A stretch of DNA of 64,000 nucleotides. Origin: Ampullaceana balthica (Eukaryota > Mollusca > Gastropoda > Lymnaeidae). This document shows, one piece after another, positions 1-9,986 of the stretch (positions are counted from its first letter, which is position 1; each line of letters opens with the position of its first letter). The translations under genes and the position numbers were made by a program. The stretch covers positions 2,814,681 to 2,878,680 of the forward strand of contig CALYLW010000015.1 in assembly GCA_944989445.1 (NCBI GenBank), given 5' to 3'. The notes under the pieces are model-generated. The model had not been told where the DNA came from. It ran no database searches and was given only the letters and a program-made list of their open reading frames with translations.

Positions 1-10
1 AAATCTTTAC

Positions 11-59
11 CTATGTGGCAATTTCAAAAGATTTGAAAGCTGAGAACATTCTCCTGTTC
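11..59 (-). CDS. Candidate next exon of the LRR gene
   Basis: A 49-nt open segment has acceptor AACAAAACTTAG and donor GTAAAG. It would join the previous exon in phase 1 and read TGECSQLSNLLKLPH. One Cys and compatible phase are the only support, and an AG/GT pair this close could be chance. Confidence 0.3.
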
Positions 60-2337
60 CTAAGTTTTGTTTGCAAAGAAAAAGATTTGCAACAAACTCA
101 GATATAACGCTTTCAGTTTTGATTAAATTTAATTGGTTACATTGTAGTAGTTGTAGTTTCAAATTAGTTTTGTTAAAGTTGGGTAAATAATTCATTGATA
201 AAGGATATGTCATTTTTTTGAGTTAATTGTGATGCTAATTGTCTTTGTTATCCAGGAATTTGGACAATGAATCAAACAGAGAATAAAATCGATTTAAATA
301 TGTACGTGACGATAACCAGCGTACTTCTGTGTGAATAAATAATCCATTATAGTCTTATTCATTTTCCAAACCGTGGTGAGCAAGTAATCTCTCATCGAAG
401 GCATTCCTTTTGATTTTACTAACTGCTCTAATGACATAATTTAGTGATCCATGCAAACTTTCACTAAGATTTTTTGGAATATTTGATGTTAATGAATGAT
501 TCAACTTACTGAAAATACATTTGGTACAGCATGTTCTAAGTATGCCATAAATTCAAGAGTATTTCTTTAACTTCAAACATTTTTTTAATTCAGTAAATAA
601 CGTTTCACATTTCGTATCTGTTTCCAAACATTTAGCCATACCTCAAATATTCATTAACACCATATTGTCGGCATTGTTTCTTTGGCTCACTCAGTTCTGG
701 AATTACCTATTTGTTAAACAAGCTATAACTTAGGGCCTTCTTGGGGTCCCCTGGAAGTTTGTTTTCCAATTTTTCACTGCTACAGATTATCTAGACTTCA
801 AAAGGTCCTTAAATAGCATAGGGTCCCATCAAGTCTAAATGCAGCCTTGGGCTCACTCATTCTCTTATCTGTTGTAACAGACCACTGTTAAGAATTATTA
901 ACGTTTTCAATGGAATGCTACAGTAAAGACCTATTGAAAATATTTGATGATAGGATACAATTTAGATAAATATAACTTCCCGACACATCGAATAATAGAC
1001 AACTTTGCAGCCCTCGTAGATTCAAGTTTAAAACTTGTATATTTCTACTTATAGTTATAGGGAATTCGGCATTTCATCGACATCAAGCTTGACATTTACA
1101 CAAACCAAGTATTTTGATTGACTATAGATGTGGGAATTACAGTAGTTCTAATACTTTTTTTTACGTAAAACAACATTGTATCCATGAAGGATAGCACCTA
1201 AGATGGTATTTAATTAGTAGAAAAGGCATTCACATACTATTTTATTTATTATTATTTATTTTATTTTCAATAATAATAAAAATTTATGACAGTTTAATTA
1301 TTTTATATTAACCTTGCGCGGAACCCTTGACGTTGTTCAGGGACCCCCAAATCAATTTTTATTTTCCACGGACCCCCTGAAAGGTCCCGCGGACCCCTGG
1401 GGATCCGTATGGACCACTTTGGGAACCACTGCTTTAAAGAAATGATTATGTTAATTAACGCTAAATTATCAGAATTCTTCTATTTAATGACCAAAGTTTT
1501 GACTGAAAAAAATGTGGACTATTTTTAAAACAAATTATATACTACTAGCAACTAAGCCCCAAACACCGCTGTCTGTCGAGAGACCCTACCTCCCCTCCAC
1601 CGCGGTTTTCGAGAGACCCGCCGACTCGACAGGTCATACAGGTGTATCACGTCAAAAATACTATACATGATAGTTATAAGAACATTACCCACCCCCGTAT
1701 CCAGAGACCCTACCTCCCTCCCCCCCCCCACACCGCGGTCTGCCCAGAGTTATAATTAATAACCCGTAAAAAAAAGTTTTTGACTACAAATCCCAACGCA
1801 CACCGCTCAAAATAAACTCTTGAAAAAAAAACTGCACCAAACATAACTCGTTTTGAATGTCGTTCAATATGTAAATGAGATTTAATTTTTCTCCGCCACT
1901 GATTGGCTGTAGGAGTCTGTAGGAGTTTGAGGGACCAATCGCTATCGATGACCGAACAGAAAATTGCCTTATATTATATCGAATTGCACAACATAATTTG
2001 TTCGCAAAGGGAAATTAATCTGAATTGGATACCTACTTCCCTTTTTGTATGTGACTTCCTGTGATTTTCGCAAATGTGCTATTGTTTTTCCAAGTGATTG
2101 GGATAAATACATGAACGAATGAAGCGAGCATCAATTTCTTTTGATTCGCCTGATTCCCGTCGTACAAAATTTATTTACATTTCGGATTTAAACAATTTTA
2201 TTTCTTATTGTTGATCATTAATTTATATAAAAAAATTATAATAAATCTTAAGAGCCAATGTGTGTTGTGCCATAGTTAATTAGAATTAAAAATGAATGTT
2301 TTAAATACATTTTACTTAAAAAGAAAAGTAAAATTAC
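60..2337. other. AT-rich intron or flank, no gene seen
   Basis: No coding segment is supported here. The only recognisable item is the terminal part of a hAT-like repeat at about 1312-1433. C-rich tracts at 1560-1740 have no assigned role. Confidence 0.5.
1312..1433 (-). mobile_element. hAT-like MITE fragment, one end
   Basis: The reverse strand starts CAGTGGTTCCCAAAGTGG and continues with repeated GGGTCC blocks, a form common at the ends of non-autonomous hAT elements. The other terminus and a target duplication were not found. Confidence 0.4.
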
Positions 2338-2448
2338 TTTCACAGTCTCCATATGGATTGGTGAAATAGCCGACTGCACACATACACATGGCGGCTGGGC
2401 CTGTGATAGACATAGCTCCAGAAGAACAAGGTGTGCACGACTCATTTC
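2338..2448 (-). CDS. Cysteine-rich EGF/GCC2-GCC3-like module 2
   Basis: The 111-nt exon is phase 1 at both ends, with acceptor AAGAACATTTCAG and donor GTAATTTT. It encodes NESCTPCSSGAMSITG then CVCAVGYFTNPYGDCE. The cysteine plan is the same as in the preceding exon, so it is a tandem module. The reading frame requires another exon downstream, either near base 59 or outside the window. Confidence 0.85.
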
Positions 2449-2634
2449 CTGAAATGTTCTTGTAGGTCTGCGCGGGACATGCTGTTCAATGAAATTAAAG
2501 AACTCATGAACAATTTCTGGTGGAAAGATACAAAGCTGTTTTTACTATCGAAATGGAACGTATTCGTTAATGCCACTTACTTATCTTTTTAATCCAGATG
2601 TGCGTTTGGTCAATTCAGGCCTGGTCAGACCTAC

Positions 2635-2757
2635 CTTTACAACCATCCTGGTTCACGGTACCAGTGGCGAAGTATGTACCCTCCATACATACACAGTCGT
2701 CACCCACTGGCCTCTGTAAAGCGCGGGTGCACACCTCGCAATGGTTGCCAAGACAAC
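2635..2757 (-). CDS. Cysteine-rich EGF/GCC2-GCC3-like module 1
   Basis: The 123-nt exon is phase 1 at both ends, with acceptor ATCACTACACCAG and donor GTAGGTC. It encodes CLGNHCEVCTRALQRP, then DDCVCMEGTYFATG and ends with DGCK. Six cysteines in a C..C ... C.C..G.YF ... C arrangement resemble ephrin-receptor-like/GCC2-GCC3 or EGF modules. The exact family is not resolved by eye. It joins in frame after the LRRCT exon (MKG-CLG). Confidence 0.85.
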
Positions 2758-3455
2758 CTGGTGTAGTGATAAAATACACAACTTCATTTAACTCCATATT
2801 GGTCAGCTTTATGCAAACTTACTCTCTTTCGTTTCACACAACAAAATTTCACAATTCCTCTGCAAATATCTACGGACTACAACTGTCTATAGTCTGGTAC
2901 ATAATCTTCTCCGATTCCTGCTCTACCTAACTAACCGAACTTCTCTGTTTTTTCTCCCCCTCGCAAATTTCGCTCTTCTGCAGACACACACTAAGATATT
3001 CGTTGAACTATCTTACTCTTTTTTATGCTCCGAGATAATGGAATTTGCAATCGTTATGCATTCGTAATATAGCAATTATTCAAACCCACAATAAAAAAAT
3101 TGTTAAAAAACTACTTTTCTGACTGGCAATCTGACCTCTCTTTCTGCCGACTATGATTTGACATATTGTTCTATTTTGTTTGTTTTTATATGCTCAGAAT
3201 GCGTTGTTGTTGTTTTTTAACGGAGAAAATCATACTTTCTTTTATCAAGTTTGATTTTGCCAATATAACTGTGAGCCAAGCCTCTGGCCTAGTACTGCCC
3301 AGCGATACTATATTAGCATTATTATTATTATTATTACAATAAATTATGTTTGATAAGATTCCTTCCTGTGTTATTGAGACCGCAGTATTTTAAAGACATA
3401 ATCTATGGCCTTTCCTCTCTGTGTTCTATGGTTTTCTTTTTGAAAGTAGCTAATG

Positions 3456-3690
3456 ATAGCGGCTGGATAGCGAAGTCAATAGTGCGCTCGCCTTACAATC
3501 TGAGGTGCGTGGGAACCAGCCCACGTTAAAGCCACTAGAAAAATGTTGATGAATAACTAACGCTAAGAAAGTCCTCCGCTGACCTGGAGAGGGATGGACG
3601 CCGCCAAGGTCTACTAAGCCCGAGAATGATCTAATGGAAACTTTAGAACCCCTTACGACCTCGAAAAAAGGTTATGGGACTAAAACAATG
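3456..3690 (+). mobile_element. tRNA-derived SINE, family A
   Basis: It starts GCGGCTGGATAGCGAAGTC, a box A-like head, followed by a diverged box B. It is closely similar over about 230 bp to 57856-58088 (same strand) and 41551-41768 (opposite strand). Confidence 0.7.
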
Positions 3691-3699
3691 ATAAAAAAT

Positions 3700-4630
3700 A
3701 TATGCCAGAAGTTTTAATGAAAGTCCAAACCACCAAACATGGTTTTAAACAAATGTGATGGACTAGATTTTAAAAACTTAAAAATTTTTTTTTAATATAT
3801 GAGTTTATCTGTGAAACAATGTGTGTCAGGGATTGACACTCATACTCCGTAAATTCATTGTTTCAAATAATATGTTCCATAAATAAATCATAATATTTTA
3901 TTCTTCAAAATTTAACGTCAATTTTTTAGCAGAATAAATGTTATTGAAAACCAAACTGACCGATCACCTGATTGGAAGATGTTTTTTTTTCTTTAACAAA
4001 TAATATATTAGTAGTTGTTTTTTCCCCCTTCTACTTGTATTGTTATTAAGAGCAATGAAAATGGACTTTTGTTTTGTGTCATTCGTAAAGTAAAATTTTT
4101 AATCAACAGATGCTCCGTTTTACCTTTTCATTTTTCCTAGATGTGTAATCCTTACATATTTTTGCTTAAATTTAACTTCCAATCAAATGAGTTTTATATT
4201 TTTAGAATAAGGTCAAAGTCCCTAGCCTTTATTTCATTTTCCCATGAATCCGTTCGATATAATCCTTATTTAAATTAAAGCTCTTTGATTTTGTTTCTGT
4301 GAACGAGGTTAGTCTAACCTAGTGCATATTTTTACGATCTTCTAACTACTAATCAAGCTCTCGTTGTGACATTATTTTTTATCTTCAAATTTTTATTCTC
4401 GTCATGTTTTGTACATCGTCGTTTGGATTTTAGAAATAATACGATTTATTTTATTCTTACTGAATTTTTCATTACTTAATTTCTGGCTCCTATTCTTACT
4501 CAGCTCTCAACCATCACTTCCTAATGTCTTTCTCCTCTTTCGCTACTCTCCTCACAATTCTTATCTCTTCCCTTTCATTTTTTATCTCTGACTTTCTCAT
4601 CCTCTTCCTTATCTGTCTCTCCATTTCTTC
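3700..4630. other. Intron sequence without recognisable features
   Basis: This is AT-rich sequence in the intron between the LRRCT exon and the first Cys-rich exon. No splice-bounded ORF or element end was recognised. Confidence 0.5.
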
Positions 4631-4631
4631 C

Positions 4632-4706
4632 TTTCAGTTATTATTTCAGTTATTATTTCAGTTATTTCAGTTATTATTTCAGTTATTATTTCAGTTATTA
4701 ATTCCT
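4632..4706. repeat. Short tandem repeat based on TTATTTCAG
   Basis: About eight imperfect copies of CAGTTATT/TTATTTCAG lie about 90 bases beyond the LRRCT donor. Confidence 0.75.
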
Positions 4707-4791
4707 TCTTGTATTATACATTATCATTAGTGATTACAGAGTTATCTCCACACTCTTATTATGACAGATACAAGTAAATTGTTGTAGTTAC

Positions 4792-4955
4792 CTTTCATAG
4801 GCGGACATTTCACGCTATTCTCTCTAATATATGACATCCGGGTTTTCAGAGGCGCATCACAGATGAGGTTGGGCTCGGCGTACGGTGAATTCTTTGCAAA
4901 GTGTATCAGGAAAATGAGGTCACAGTCACATCGCCACGGGTTAAAGGACAACGAT
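4792..4955 (-). CDS. LRR C-terminal cap (LRRCT) exon
   Basis: The 164-nt exon has acceptor GGTCAACAG, without a good pyrimidine tract, and donor GTAACTAC. It begins SLSFNPWRCDCDLIFLIHF and continues with Cys at the expected LRRCT positions (LICDAPL and VKCPP), giving four cysteines for the usual two disulfides. The first intron is phase 2 and the following one phase 1. The ten-copy 85-bp array upstream begins exactly at the acceptor. Confidence 0.95.
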
Positions 4956-4956
4956 C

Positions 4957-5801
4957 TGTTGACCGACAAGGTAATGGGATTATGGGATATCTGAGCACAG
5001 AAATTAACTCAATTAACATATTAGGTTACCGGAAGCAATCTGTTAACCGACAAGGTAATGGGATTATGGGATATCTGAGCACAGAAGATTAACTCAATTA
5101 ACATATTAGGTTACCGGAAGCAATCTGTTGACCGACAAGGTAATGGGATTATGGGATATCTGAGCACAGAAGATTAACTCAATCAACATATTATATTACC
5201 GGAAGCAATCTGTTGACCGACAAGGTAATGGGATTATGGGAAAGCTGAGCACAGAAGATTAACTCAATTAACATATTAGGTTACCGGAAGCAATCTGTTG
5301 ACCGACAAGGTAATGGGATTATGGGATATCTGAGCACAGAAGATTAACACAATCAACATATTAGATTACCGGAAGCAATCTGTTGACCGACAAGGTAATG
5401 GGATTATGGGATATCTGAGCACAGAAGATTAACTCAATTAACATATTAGGTTACCGGAAGCAATCTGTTGACCGACAAGGTAATGGGATTATGGGATATC
5501 TGAGCACAGAAGATTAACTCAATCAACATATTAGATTACCGGAAGCAATCTGTTGACCGACAAGGTAATGGGATTATGGGATATCTGAGCACAGAAGATT
5601 AACTCAATTAACATATTAGGTTACCGGAAGCAATCTGTTGACCGACAAGGTAATGGGATTATGGGATATCTGAGCACAGAAGATTAACTCAATTAACATA
5701 TTAGGTTACCGGAAGCAATCTGTTGACCGACAAGGTAATGGGATTATGGGATATCTGAGCACAGAAGATTAACTCAATTAACATATTAGGTTACCGGAAG
5801 C
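4957..5801. repeat. 85-bp minisatellite, about 10 copies
   Basis: The unit begins GTTGACCGACAAGGTAATGG and ends GGAAGCAATCT. The first unit starts at the acceptor of the LRRCT exon. On the minus strand every unit carries GTCGGTCAACAGAT, the same acceptor plus the first two exon bases. Copies differ by a few substitutions, and one or two are 84 bp. Confidence 0.95.
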
Positions 5802-6091
5802 AGAACATCAAGTCAAAGGAGTTCGACTCTGTATACAACATCAAAATATTTAAACTAATAAAGTTTTCGGTTAGGTTAATAAAATAAAATTATTTGTGAT
5901 ATTTTTTGTCATTCTGTCATAAAGAAGGGTCTTAGGAAAAATAATGAATCGCTTTTTGTGCTCATTATTTCGAAGATCATTCGTTTAACGGCGTATTTTG
6001 TCAAAATAACGAAATATTCTTTTAATCTTAAAGTGGATGCGTTTGAAGGGGATTTTCAAAATAAAATATCATGGTTAGATTTACATTGTAC

Positions 6092-6292
6092 TTTCACATT
6101 GTTACTCTATTTCACATTGTTACTCTATTTCACATTGTTACTCTATTTCACATTGTTACTCTATTTCACATTGTTACTCTATTTCACATTGTTACTCTAT
6201 TTCACATTGTTACTCTATTTCACATTGTTACTCTATTTCACATTGTTACTCTATTTCACATTGTTACTCTATTTCACATTGTTACTCTATTT
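6092..6292. repeat. 18-bp minisatellite, 11 copies
   Basis: The unit TTTCACATTGTTACTCTA is repeated almost without change. Because 18 is a multiple of three, it gives spurious ORFs reading FTLLLY or HIVTLF. Confidence 0.95.
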
Positions 6293-6593
6293 AAAAACAA
6301 AACCAATGACAACAACAATCGAAACACGACTTCAGTATTAAAAAATAATATCCCTCCCCACTTTTTCCATTAGCTTTCTAAAAATCCCTTCCTTGATGTG
6401 ACTTAATCTAGGCCATGTCATTGGGTTGTTACTGTTTCAATATGAACTTAATCACCAAGGTGGCGTGTTGTTGGTTGGGGAAAGGCGACTCACTAAACCA
6501 TTGCTCTCAGAGGACGAGGTGTCATTGTTGGCGCTAATGACACCGATGTTTGAATACGTCTGCTGGTCATCAAGGCTTGAACAAGACAGGACA

Positions 6594-6772
6594 ATGTGGG
6601 GCCAGAGAGTATCACGTGGGACCAGGGAGGATCACGTGGGACCAGGGAGGATCACGTGGGACCAGGGAGTATCACGTGGGACCAGGGAGAATCACGTGGG
6701 ACCAGTGAGTGTCTTATGGGACCAGAGAGTATCACATGGGACCAGTGATTATCACATGGGACCAGTGAGTAT
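6594..6772. repeat. 20-bp minisatellite with GGGACCAG core, about 9 copies
   Basis: Imperfect copies of GGGACCAGGGAGTATCACGT decay to ATCACATGGGACCAGTGA towards the right, where the family B SINE begins. Confidence 0.9.
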
Positions 6773-7075
6773 CTTATCTTATCTATACAGACGCTCCTTC
6801 TATGCAGAAGATAGTTGCGTCCACAGACCATGACAGATGATCTGTTGGCAAGTGATGCAGCAATCACAAGCCACGGCTTTGTGGGTTCCACGCATTACCC
6901 AGCCGCCTAACTACATGTAGTGTTAGGTACCCATTCGGAGCGGGGTGACTCAGGGACGCCCTAGGCCCCGGGAACAAACCCTTGCCTTCACACGGATTCG
7001 AACCCGTGACCATCGGTACGACAGTCCAGTGCGCTGCCACTCGACCACCGCGTCCTAACTCGACCACCGCGTCCT
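6771..7075 (-). mobile_element. tRNA-derived SINE, family B, copy 1
   Basis: On the minus strand the 5' end has GGTGGTCGAGTGGCAGCGC (box A-like, as in Ser/Leu-type tRNAs) and GGGTTCGAATCC (box B). The 3' end is TAGAAGGAGCGTCTG plus GATAA repeats. The first about 20 bases of the head are duplicated at 7056-7075. The 3' tail matches that of the LINE at 52191-53771. Confidence 0.88.
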
Positions 7076-7699
7076 ACTCATCATATGGGACTAAGGATGG
7101 ATCATGCATGATCATGCATGATCTGAACACATCAACTGGGAACCTGAGAAGATCAAGCGGTAAAAAGAGTTAAATTTTATTTCCGGGTATTGACAGATGT
7201 GGTGTTTCAGACATGAAAAAATCTATCGAAAAAAATACCTGGTATCGAAAAAAATATATTACAGCGCACTTTAAAGATGGAATGACAGCTGATATTTTTC
7301 GTTAGGAGTCTTTTTCACAAGCGTTGAATCTAAATTAATTTGATTTAAGGTAGTCGTGGACTTCTCTTAGTTGATTTTACATCGAGAGTTAGTTGGAGTA
7401 GGTTTTGATAATTCTTTAGAAAAAGGTTTAGACGACTGGTATTGTTGTTGAAATGAAGTTTGGCGCTAGATGGCACTGGTGAGAGGCGGAGTTTGGTGGC
7501 AATTAGAAATGGTGGATTTTTGTGAGAATGATAAAGGTGGAGTTTTGTGGAAACGAAAAAATGATGGAGCGTAGCATGGGCGTAGGGAAGGGGGGCAAGG
7601 GGGGCATTCCCCCCCCCCTACATTTGAGAAAAAAATTGTCATAACAATTTCATAAAGTTGTTACAATAAAACTGAACTAAATTTCCTGAAAGTTTATTA

Positions 7700-9590
7700 C
7701 ATGGAAGACAGTTTACATTTATCAAACATAAAAAAGAATTATATCTGCAAGTATATCTGATTACATTACTGATTGTTCTAAATATTCCAGTTGTTTAACA
7801 ATTTCTGTAACATTTTCAGCAAAAATCCGCAAGCTTTTATATTTATGTGACCATCTAGTTTCACATAGCAAAGGAACATTTAGAATAAGTTTTCTTTGCT
7901 GATTACTTTATCGGAAAAACACTATAATTTACTTAATTGTTCCTATTGTGTTTCGTACAAACATTCACATTATTTAAATCGTTCACAACAAGATTTAGTT
8001 TATGTGAACTGCAATGTACAAATGCTGCTTTTGGGTATTTTTTCGAATTATTGCTTTGGACTCCTCCTTCTTTACCTGCCATTGTAGAACATCCGTAGTA
8101 TCCTTGACCAACAAGCTTTGTCATATTTAATCAAAATTCTAATGAATTAGTAATGATGGTGTTGGTTAAACCTTCAGCTGTTCTATTGACAATTGGAATA
8201 TATCCCATGAATTCTTCTGTGACCATCATTTTCCCATTTTGTTCTTTGACAAATCTAACACCAAGTGACATCTGCTCAATGCCTGAAATGTCATTTGTCT
8301 CGTCGGCAAGTATAGAAAATGCAACTGAATTATTTGCTTCACGAACAATGTCTTCACGCAAGAGAGACCCACAAATTTCGATTATAGTGTTTTGCGTAGT
8401 TGCCGAGATACACTCAGCGGTTACCCGTCAAAACGGCCCCAGACAAAACGGCCCCGACATAACGGCCCGGTCAAAACGGCCCCAGACAAATTGTTAACAT
8501 TTTTTAACAAAAACATTAATTTTTTTTGCATTTTAAGCTTTCGTCAACTTTTTCACCCTTAAAAAAGTGGTAAAATTGTAAAATTATTTCTTGTGATGTT
8601 ATTATATTGTTTCTTGTCAACAAACAACCGTTATTGGTACCATTTCGCGTAAAGGCTATTAAATTCACTTTTGTGGTGTTATTATTATTGTTTATTGTTA
8701 GCTAAACCTGACACTGAATAGGTGAGTAAAAATACGAATATATTTGATTGTAAATTTTACTATTTGTCCATCTATTAGTCCAGGGCCGTTTTGTCGGGGC
8801 CGTTATGTCGGAGCCCAATTGTCGGGGCCGTTTTGTCCGGGGCCGTTTTGTCGGTGAACCATACTCAGCACTACAAGAACCAATTGACAAACGATTACCA
8901 AGAACTTCATCTCCAGATTCAACACGAAACTCTAACAGTTCATACAAATTACCAGAATTTGATTCTGTTCCACGAAGTGCTAAAACATGCATGCAGCAAA
9001 ATAGGATTGTAGAAATGATGGGACCCAGTTTGTTGCGATTTTCTTGAATTTGTCTTCTAAATGATGAGTCCAACTGCTCATCTATAGAAACTGCTTTGGC
9101 TTCCAATAAAGCAAATAAAATTGCTTGCATCTTCATGAGAGCCTTTGTGCCATAATGTGCTTTGCAGGTTGCTACGTGCATCTTCGTTGAAATCTTTATA
9201 TTTTGTACATGGTTTGATGACAAATACCCACTGAACTCATAGAATTACTTTTTGCAGAAACAACACGCAATATTTGCAAAAGGCACCTATTAACATTTGC
9301 GAGTATACAAGCCACGGTGAATAGTCTGATAACCATGCATATCTAAAAACTAAAAACTCTGTTTCCCTCACTGTCAGCTCTAAAATCATAATTTTTATCA
9401 AGGGTCCAACAATCACGAATCAGCTGCAATTTCAACTTATTTGAAAGGTCGTATGTCCAGACATACCTTCCAATATCCAATTTAGGAAATGAATAAGTGT
9501 CAGCGACAATCAAATTAGGAACAGTTGCTTCAGTTGTGTCTGGCTGTTGAACGTGTACTGTTGTCCTCAATGCCAATGATAGTCAGATGC
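7700..9590 (-). pseudogene. hAT transposase, ZMYM1-like/DUF4371-like, broken
   Basis: Conserved blocks in order on the minus strand: an N-terminal segment ending near GAFCKYCVLF (9240-9300, TTF-type zinc-finger region); RRQIQENRNKLGPII (about 9020-9070); FSILADETNDISGIEQMSLG (about 8270-8330); GYYGCSTMAGKEGGVQS near 8060-8110, matching the usual GYDG block; FVHCSSHKLNLVVND (about 7980-8020); and PLLCETRW (about 7855). Frames change several times. The CSAE/CISATTQ junction is split by the nested insertion, and no ERSFS dimerisation motif remains. It cannot be functional. The family comes from motif recognition. Confidence 0.85.
8419..8860. mobile_element. Mutator-like non-autonomous element (442 bp)
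   Basis: Terminal inverted repeats of at least 35 bp begin GGTTACCCGTCAAAACGG at left and GGTTCACCGACAAAACGG read inward at right. Inside each TIR the motif CAAAACGGCCCC is repeated three to four times. The flanks ACACTCAGC (8410-8418) and ATACTCAGC (8861-8869) are a 9-bp duplication with one mismatch. A 9-bp duplication with long TIRs fits Mutator-like elements; no coding sequence is seen. It lies inside the hAT transposase gene. Confidence 0.85.
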
Positions 9591-9986
9591 TGCAGACGCC
9601 CCAAAATCTTCTAATAACGGCATTTCGGAATCCCGCGATTGGTCTACTTTTCGATTTTTTTTAGCCTGTAAAAAAATTTCTGATATCCATCCTTGGTAAT
9701 CCTGCAGTTTCTACACGTATATTATTTCACAGCAAAATTCAATTTTCTCGTGAGAACTTAAGTTTTTAATTTATTAAATGCATTAATAAATGTTGTATTT
9801 TAGCTATTACAGCACTAATTTGTAAGTCTTATTAATTTCTAAGCCTTTTTTCGACCCTTATTGTATACTGAACTTGAATTTAATTGAAAATTGTACCTGT
9901 ATGGCATTGTCAGTTAAAATTAAAAAGAGTGTGTTTTTTTGCCCCCCTCCCCTGGAAAAATTCCTAGCGACGCCCATGGAGAGTAG

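Larger units (their letters stand above)
7575..9978 (-). mobile_element. hAT DNA transposon relic (2.4 kb)
   Basis: The ends are inverted, CATGGGCGTAG at left and CATGGGCGTCG read inward at right. The 8-bp flanking duplication is GAGCGTAG/GAGAGTAG (7567-7574 and 9979-9986), as expected for hAT elements. It carries a broken transposase gene on the minus strand and is itself interrupted by a 442-bp element at 8419-8860. Confidence 0.9.

Noticed and set aside
2598..2930. 110-residue plus-strand ORF
   Set aside because: It lies opposite the Cys-rich exon at 2635-2757, which has splice sites, phase and cysteine pattern.
6960..7060. tRNA gene (box A/B match)
   Set aside because: The tRNA-like head is followed by SINE body and tail, and an almost identical copy lies at 42281-42567.
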